Shown here: piece after piece, positions 57,726-64,000 of the stretch
Layout: each line of letters opens with the position of its first letter
How positions within the stretch are numbered: position 1 is the first letter of the stretch
From: Aphrophora alni
Lineage: Eukaryota; Arthropoda; Insecta; Hemiptera; Aphrophoridae
Length of the DNA stretch: 64,000 nucleotides
Direction: 5' to 3'
Assembly: GCA_963513935.1 (NCBI GenBank)
Contig: OY740769.1
Location: 75,862,355-75,926,354, forward strand
Program-made: the position numbers and the translations under genes
Notes under the pieces: model-generated
What the model was told of the DNA's origin: nothing
Database searches by the model: none
The model's input: the letters and a program-made list of their open reading frames with translations, nothing else

Positions 57726-60700
57726 ACATATACGAGGCCTAATAGATGTCATATAGTAATATCTAACTGTTTTATAAGTTTCACCCCATCCTAACCTGTT
57801 TTAAACAAACACACCCTACTGGATCTACCAATACATTTACTACATGGCAAATGAAACTGTTTTACGTTTTTAAGTATCGCTTTTATTATTGTTTGGTGGG
57901 AGTGGGTAAGTACCATGATTGAGTTACTAAGTTTATTATTGTTGAAGTTTTTAATTATGTAATTTATTTATTTTTATGTAAAAAAAGATACTTTGCCGAA
58001 CCCTGTTTAAATTAGTTAATTGGTAACAAACCTGGCGAACTTTGGTAGGCTTTCACAACTACTGTCATAAAGTTTGACAAGATATTGCGTGTCAGACATA
58101 ATGAGGATGTAACACGTTCATAACTTTCCAAGATAACATCGGTGTAACTCAGGAAATACGCTCGATAAACTTTTTAATACCTAAATAATCAGATATGAGT
58201 CACAGCCGGGAACATTATCAGATAAAATATTGGATAAACATTTTCAAGCATCCATCCACAAAACCAAACACTGGTAAAGATATTTTTTCGTTTGTTTCTA
58301 AAATATTTTTACGTGAGAAAACAAAGAGCCTAATTTTATGTAAAAAATAAATAAAATTCAGATATTCTACTGATTATAACTTCAATGTCATTTAACTTTT
58401 ATTCTGTAAAAACATATTTGTTCTGTTCACATCCGCCACTGTGCCAGTTTACCGTCATTTCTTAATACTTTTTTGAATAACACCTTTCATTGGAGCTCTT
58501 TATCAAATGCTTCTCTGCTCTGTTTGTTACAATCACTTTGATTGAAGTTATCAAGAATAAACACCTGTTCTTGTAGAATAGTAAGCATATTTAAATGTAC
58601 TATTCAATTAAGGAAAACAAAATGATGTTTTGAAATTGAATAACAACAATATAATAAGAAGCTGAGTTATAACCAAATTTTAATACATTATACATCCGGC
58701 CCTTATTTAAGCTGAACACTCAAAACATATTTTTAGACCAATCAAAAAAAGTTTATATTATGAAGCCTTATAAGAGAGAAAGTAAAATTAACAATGTACT
58801 GATATTTTGGTGTTATTTATTTTAGGTACGATTTTATTTTAAGGTTTGTAAAATTTAATTTATCAGAAACCAGTTACAATACAAACTTCGTACCAATAAA
58901 TTTGCCCCCACGCGTGGTTAAAAGAAAATTAAAAATTATCCAATCGCATTTGAAATTTTTTGAAATCTCTAGAATTGAAATAGAAATCTAACCGGAAAAA
59001 TTGCTTCGATATAGCAATATTTAAAAAAAAATGGAAAGAAAAAATTATTCTCTACACTCAAATTGTTACACATAATATAGAAGTTTATCACTGTAAAAAA
59101 AATAAAAAGATAATTTCAAAAAAATTCAACTAATCTATTCACATTCATAATGGTGCGTCGTATCATGAGCTCACGTTATATTTAACTGCTCTTGTGGGGA
59201 GAGACCTCACCACAGAATCCCAAACGTACGCTAAGTGCTTATGTCAACACTGCACCAACGTATAAACATTATTGTAGAATACCTCTACATATTATTTGAA
59301 GCGCTTTAAATAAATATTAAACTAACTTAGCCTCAAACAGAAATAATATTGTGTGTGAACCATACGTCGGAGAGAAATAAAATAATATCATCTTATTACT
59401 TACCCGGTACCAGTAGAAACATAAAATTTAGTAGTGTGATCATATAAAAACCTTTTGAAATTAAAAAAAATAGAATAAAAATGTAAAAATTGCGGACATT
59501 TAAAACATTTTCATGTTCTTACGTATTACCCCCCCCCCCCAAAACAAGTAATACTTGCCTGGTTACCAGGTCACATGACAAATAGCGAAGTTAATGTCAA
59601 AAATAAAATTTTAAACCCTGTCTTGTTAAATGTTGTATTCTTTTAGTTACGAGATACGAGCTTAGCAAATAAAGGCTCCTTAACTATACTCGTACAGATA
59701 CGAGCGAAACAGTGAGACGAGCGAAGCGAGTGGAGAGTTTTTAATATAATACATTTACGAGGCTCGCTGTGGCAAATATTTTCCATTATCAAAATAAAAA
59801 AAATTTCTTACGTACAGAATGTTTTGCAGAATGATATGTCAGCAATATTTTGAACGGATAGTTTATAGTCTTGTTGAACTGCCAATGATATAGTTACACA
59901 AAATTACTAAATTCTGTTTTTCAATACTATTAACCTAAACTAGGAGGCGATTGTAACCAATTACTAGACTACGCCATGTCAGCGGATATTTATCAACACG
60001 ATAGATCAAGATTATATTGATACAAATTCAAGTACTTCAGAGTTTTTATTCTAGTTTGAAAGTTTGTTTTACAGTTTTAGTCTTATAAATGTACAAAACT
60101 CAATTATTCTAACGTCTGATTCGATTTTCAAGTTGTTTTAATATTCTCTGTTTTGTACGTTATAATCTTGTTGCGGAAAACGAGACAACTTTATATATTT
60201 ATTTAACGAGTACCTTATAGATATGGCTTGTGTCATAAAGTTCTATGAAACGTAAATCGTATTTTGATCAAATTGTCATTTTGGCCGAGAATTTTTATAA
60301 ATATATTTTTTATTAATACAAATTTGCTAGTTTAAACAAAATTTTGAATTCCTACTTTCTCATAATTAACGCCGATGATTATGATATAATCATCATAAAT
60401 ATAGCATTTATAGCTTTCATGGTATAAGCTTGAAAAAAAAAATTTTTAGCCGCTAAAGTTCTCTTTTAGTTATGATTGCCAGTCAAAACGGAACAACTTG
60501 ATTCTGTTACCAAATTAGCAAAATTTTGATTTCGAATTTTGTCCATTCTCATTGAGAAACCCAAAGCGGTGGTGAGAATTTTACAATGAATGTTGTAAGT
60601 GTCCAATTGCATGACCTGAATTGTCGTTTAATCCTCTTGCTTTCTTGACAAGAATGGCAATTAAGTCAAGAATTCACCGCAATCTCTCTAACAATGTCTC

Positions 60701-61404
60701 CTACACTAATTACTTACATATGGGAGAAACAAATACGCAATGTTGTATAAAAGAGTTATTCTCTCGTATTGATATGTTGGTAAAGAAACGTCCGTCTTTT
60801 AAACTTTGGTTTAATTAATATTTTTTAAACCACATTTTTAAAACGGAATAAATAGTATAAAGTAATTTCTCGTAGCCCCATACAGATTCCAAACACATAC
60901 AGATTAGCCTGATTATTTGTGATTGTGAATATTTAATAGATATGAAAATACTTGTAAGATTTAAAACGAAAAACGTGTGGCGCATGAAGTATATAATTGA
61001 AGATTATCTCCTTCTATTGAATTAGGAGCTACTTGACTTCCAATAGGAGTTTTAAGAGTTTTCTCAACTGCTCCCTACACTCCTGATCTGATCTCTCTTA
61101 ACCAACTCTTTAGCTATTTTTACCCTGAAGCTATTAGTGTATTCGCGAGCGACGTCTTAAATTTTTGTTTTCCTATGAATGTTTGTAGAACAGGTGGTAT
61201 TAATGTGTCTCCAGAGTTTACTTTTACTTTTGACCAATACATTACAATATAAGAAATATGTTTTCATTACTTTGGATTTATTTTTAAGTTAATCATCTTG
61301 TATGAGTTGCCACTTCAACAGAATGTATACATTTACTACCCTCGCATTACATTGCACAGTGAGTGTTTAAGTAATAATCAACCCTAATTAAAAGAAACAA
61401 CCCT
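57726..61404. other. AT-rich stretch with no recognised gene
   Basis: No coding or RNA gene was recognised. Minor items are a 12-base C run (59529-59540), a small perfect hairpin GATGATTAT/ATAATCATC at 60374-60394, and an unassigned 65-codon open frame at 60621-60818 with no family resemblance. Confidence 0.4.
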
Positions 61405-61770
61405 TAATAATTCGAATTTGCCCCTAACCACAATCACTAGAAACATAATAAAACACAATTATCTGGTTAATTGTTCTTTATTAATTATTTTCACTTAATG
61501 CCCTGATGTACATTTCAATAACATGGTTATCATCATCGGAGGGTCTTGCTTATTAACTAAATCTAACCTTACAATCCTTACATATCTACTAATGAAATAA
61601 AATTAAACCTAAAACTATGATAACCTGAGTTATCCATGGTTATTATAACCATGTTATTGAAATGTACATCAAGGCATTAAGTGGAAATAATTAATAAAGA
61701 ACAATTAACCAGATAATTGTGTTTTATTAAGTTTCTTGTGATTGTGGTTAGGGGCAAATTCGAATTATTA
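61405..61770. mobile_element. Foldback/hairpin MITE with 126-bp inverted arms
   Basis: Arms 61405-61530 and 61645-61770 are inverted copies with very few mismatches. The outer ends are TAATAATTCGAATTTGCCCC and its complement; the inner ends are ACATGGTTAT and ATAACCATGT. The loop is 114 bp. The size, high arm identity and AT content fit a non-autonomous foldback or MITE-like element, and no open frame is carried. An unequivocal target duplication was not seen. Confidence 0.85.
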
Positions 61771-63030
61771 TTGTGAATTTCACCACAGTGCTCAACAAAA
61801 TTGTATAAAACTACCCTTGGAGACACGACATTAATGGGGGTATTATTAGGAAGTATTTGGAAAATTAGGCAAGTTATTTTAAAATCATAATGACAACAAT
61901 TATTGTCACAGCCTTGATGAAATAACTTACCTTGAAATATGATAATTGCAAATTGAACCACTGATGTTTAATTGAAATAAAACTACTCAGGCGGGAATCT
62001 CGTTTGATTCCTAACAGTATCACACAACATTCACATATTGATCTGTTTTGAATGGTGTCTTGTATAACGCGGTGACGATTTAGAATCAAATTATAATTTT
62101 GTAACTTCACGAATTAGATTTAATGAAACGGTGATTGGTTGTAATTGAAAGATACTTTGAGACGATGGTTTTTGTGTTGTCAACGTCACTCCGTTTTAAT
62201 CTGTGATTCTAAATATTAATGTATAAAGACTGCGGTGTTGTCTTAAGGAAGGTGAGAATTTAATTAAATGGTGGTGATTTCAAATCTAACTGTATTTTGC
62301 AAGTTTTAAAGTTTATATAAGAAAAATATTTTGAATGAAACTATGCCTAAATATTGCACTGACAAACCCATCCGCAAATACTAAAATATAAACAAGTTAA
62401 TATTGAGAAATCATGATACTTACCCAGCTCTAAACAAACATATTCAGTAAATGTAATGCTCAAAAGGTGGTTGTTAACATATGCTAACAACCAAATATTT
62501 TGTTAAAATCAATACCCCTGGAGTTATGAATACTGAAATTCTTCGCAATATGCAAACATGCGATATTTACATACCTCTAGGGATCTGATTTAACAGATGT
62601 TAGCATATGGAAGTCCTTATCACACGCAAAATTACTTTAACGAAATCAAACCAATCATGTCACCGCGTCGGCTGATTGAAATTCCAATGAAGCAGGAAAT
62701 TATTCCACAACTGGAATTGAATTCTTCGTCAAGACGTAGGTTTGTTCTTCGAACTCTGAATGGCAGTTGTTAACTACAAACATTTCTCAGCAGAATTAGA
62801 TTGTATTGAAATGAAACTAATGTATTTCCGAATAATAAATATCTGATGTTAAAAGTGTCATAATTAATTTTAAAAATTAACTTTACACTTTTTGTTATAT
62901 TGCACTCTTGCACATGAGACAAAGAATAACTATATTTTACCTTCGTGGATTATTAATGGAGAGTCAGAACGAAAGGGTACGGGATACAAGGTTTATTTGT
63001 TCTTATTGTTTTGTGGTGGTAAAAACACAA
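61771..63030. other. AT-rich stretch with no recognised gene
   Basis: Two overlapping minus-strand open frames (61677-61961 and 61874-62110) show no recognisable motif, and the first runs into the hairpin element. Nothing else was identified. Confidence 0.4.
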
Positions 63031-63055
63031 CCTAACCTAACTTAAACTAAACTAA
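63031..63055. repeat. Short CCTAA run
   Basis: CCTAACCTAA followed by the variants CTTAAACTAAACTAA, another interstitial telomere-like fragment. Confidence 0.6.
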
Positions 63056-63084
63056 AAAAGGAGAGAAAGATCATCAAATAAAGA

Positions 63085-63250
63085 CTCATAGCCATCGAAT
63101 ACGCTGATAGCGTCAAGGTTGGAAAATAACAAGAGTTGGTCAAGTGATTTCAGATTGGAAATATGTAAGAGGAGGCTCTAGCCCAATAACCCAAGACTAT
63201 ATGGAAAAAGGTTTCAGTTGGGTCTCTCGGGATATTGAAAGAGTGAAAGA
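63085..63250 (+). repeat. Dispersed repeat with decayed coding content, copy 2
   Basis: Related to 31545-31720. Read in frame it begins AIEYADSVKVGK, a stop, then QELVK; the other copy reads AVEYSNSIRIGKQKELVKK. Both continue into a segment around CCAAGACTA and CTCGGGAT. Shared residues in the same frame suggest an old transposon-encoded protein. The family was not recognised. Purine-rich sequence follows to about 63400. Confidence 0.5.
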
Positions 63251-63399
63251 GATGTATGGGGGAGAGAAGAATGTTAGAAAATGAGTGAAAGGGGAAAGTG
63301 CAAAATAGAGTGAGGGAAATAGAATTATTAGAGTAATAAATTGAAAAGAAAAAGTCAATTAGAGAAACATTTGGGGAAGAGAATGTAAGAGAGATATTG

Positions 63400-64000
63400 A
63401 TAACAGCTTGTGTTTCATTATTTATTGACTCCTTCGTTTCTTGGGAATAAAGAATAAATCAACTAAATATATACAGTACGCGCTATGATTATTTACAGAA
63501 GTTTGTTCTCTGTAGAGCAGTCAACTATTCTCACTCGTTGTTTAAAAAAACAATATAATTTGTATCTTTTGTGTAGTTGTACATAATTAAGCTCTTCAGT
63601 CAGTTATACATTTATTTTTTCTGTATTCGATTGAGGTTAGATTTTATTTAATAAAATATTAAATGAACACTACAAATATGTATTAATATTAAATAGTCAG
63701 TTATTCTCTTTGTATTTGTTTTATTAATATTTATTTTCCATAAACATACTCGTCATCTAAGCTATACGCAAATGAACAATACAATAAAAGAGATGATTAC
63801 CTAAATCAACAATAACAATATTTTCAAATGGATAAAACAATAAACAATAACCACACATTTGTGAAGGTCAGCTTCTTGCGTAACGAAACAGCTTCATTAT
63901 ATATTGTTGAATTGTGATATTTACATACGAGTTGTTATTCACCCTACAATATCGAAAAATTGTAGAATTTTTAAAGTAATGGTACCAAGCACATTTCTCT
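63400..64000. other. AT-rich stretch to window end
   Basis: No gene, RNA or clear repeat recognised. Confidence 0.4.

Noticed and set aside
60621..60818. 65-codon plus-strand frame as a gene
   Set aside because: No family resemblance, no splice or start context, and the length is within chance for this window.

Overview
The window looks like insect nuclear DNA. It is AT-rich, contains one intron-bearing gene, has several worn non-LTR retrotransposons, and is scattered with short TTAGG/CCTAA runs, the telomeric pentamer of most insects (true flies lack it). Gene density is about one gene per 64 kb and introns run to 4.6 kb. A large repeat-rich genome of hemimetabolous type, hemipteran for example, is a plausible guess; the species was not identified.

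The one host gene that can be supported lies on the minus strand, from 55922 down to 46115. It has four coding exons with good splice sites that join into a 353-residue class A GPCR. The receptor belongs to the insect corazonin / ACP / AKH receptor clade, which is related to vertebrate GnRH receptors. Exon 1 (55922-55365) carries TM1-TM4, exon 2 (53886-53703) ECL2 and TM5, exon 3 (49114-48921) ICL3 and TM6, and exon 4 (46240-46115) TM7.

The most unusual feature is in the last intron. The 3' splice site of exon 4 plus about 28 nt of exon start have been amplified into a minisatellite of about 17 units of 47-48 bp (46241-47818). Almost every unit keeps a pyrimidine tract and CAG acceptor, so the true exon 4 acceptor is the last of a long series of near-identical ones. 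The nearest copy lies exactly 48 nt upstream and is open in frame. A LINE fragment (46434-47220) has inserted into the array with a 10-bp target duplication. The other introns hold different tandem repeats, most of them with TTAGG-type cores.

The remainder is accessory DNA. Non-LTR remnants lie at 3375-4200 (-), 4440-5000 (+), 14215-16960 (-, with RNase H), 34826-36960 (+, RT core deleted) and 46434-47220 (-). An endonuclease-domain remnant of the type found in Helitron-like or LINE elements lies at 45219-45640. There is a foldback element of about 2.1 kb (6314-8455), several smaller hairpin elements (11636-11706, 18657-18772, 61405-61770), tRNA-like SINE heads, two inverted pairs of hammerhead-like motifs (51544-51697 and 52588-52908), and one isolated motif of that kind at 38978-39012. 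About two thirds of the window is AT-rich sequence in which nothing could be recognised. All calls come from reading the sequence; no database search was run.
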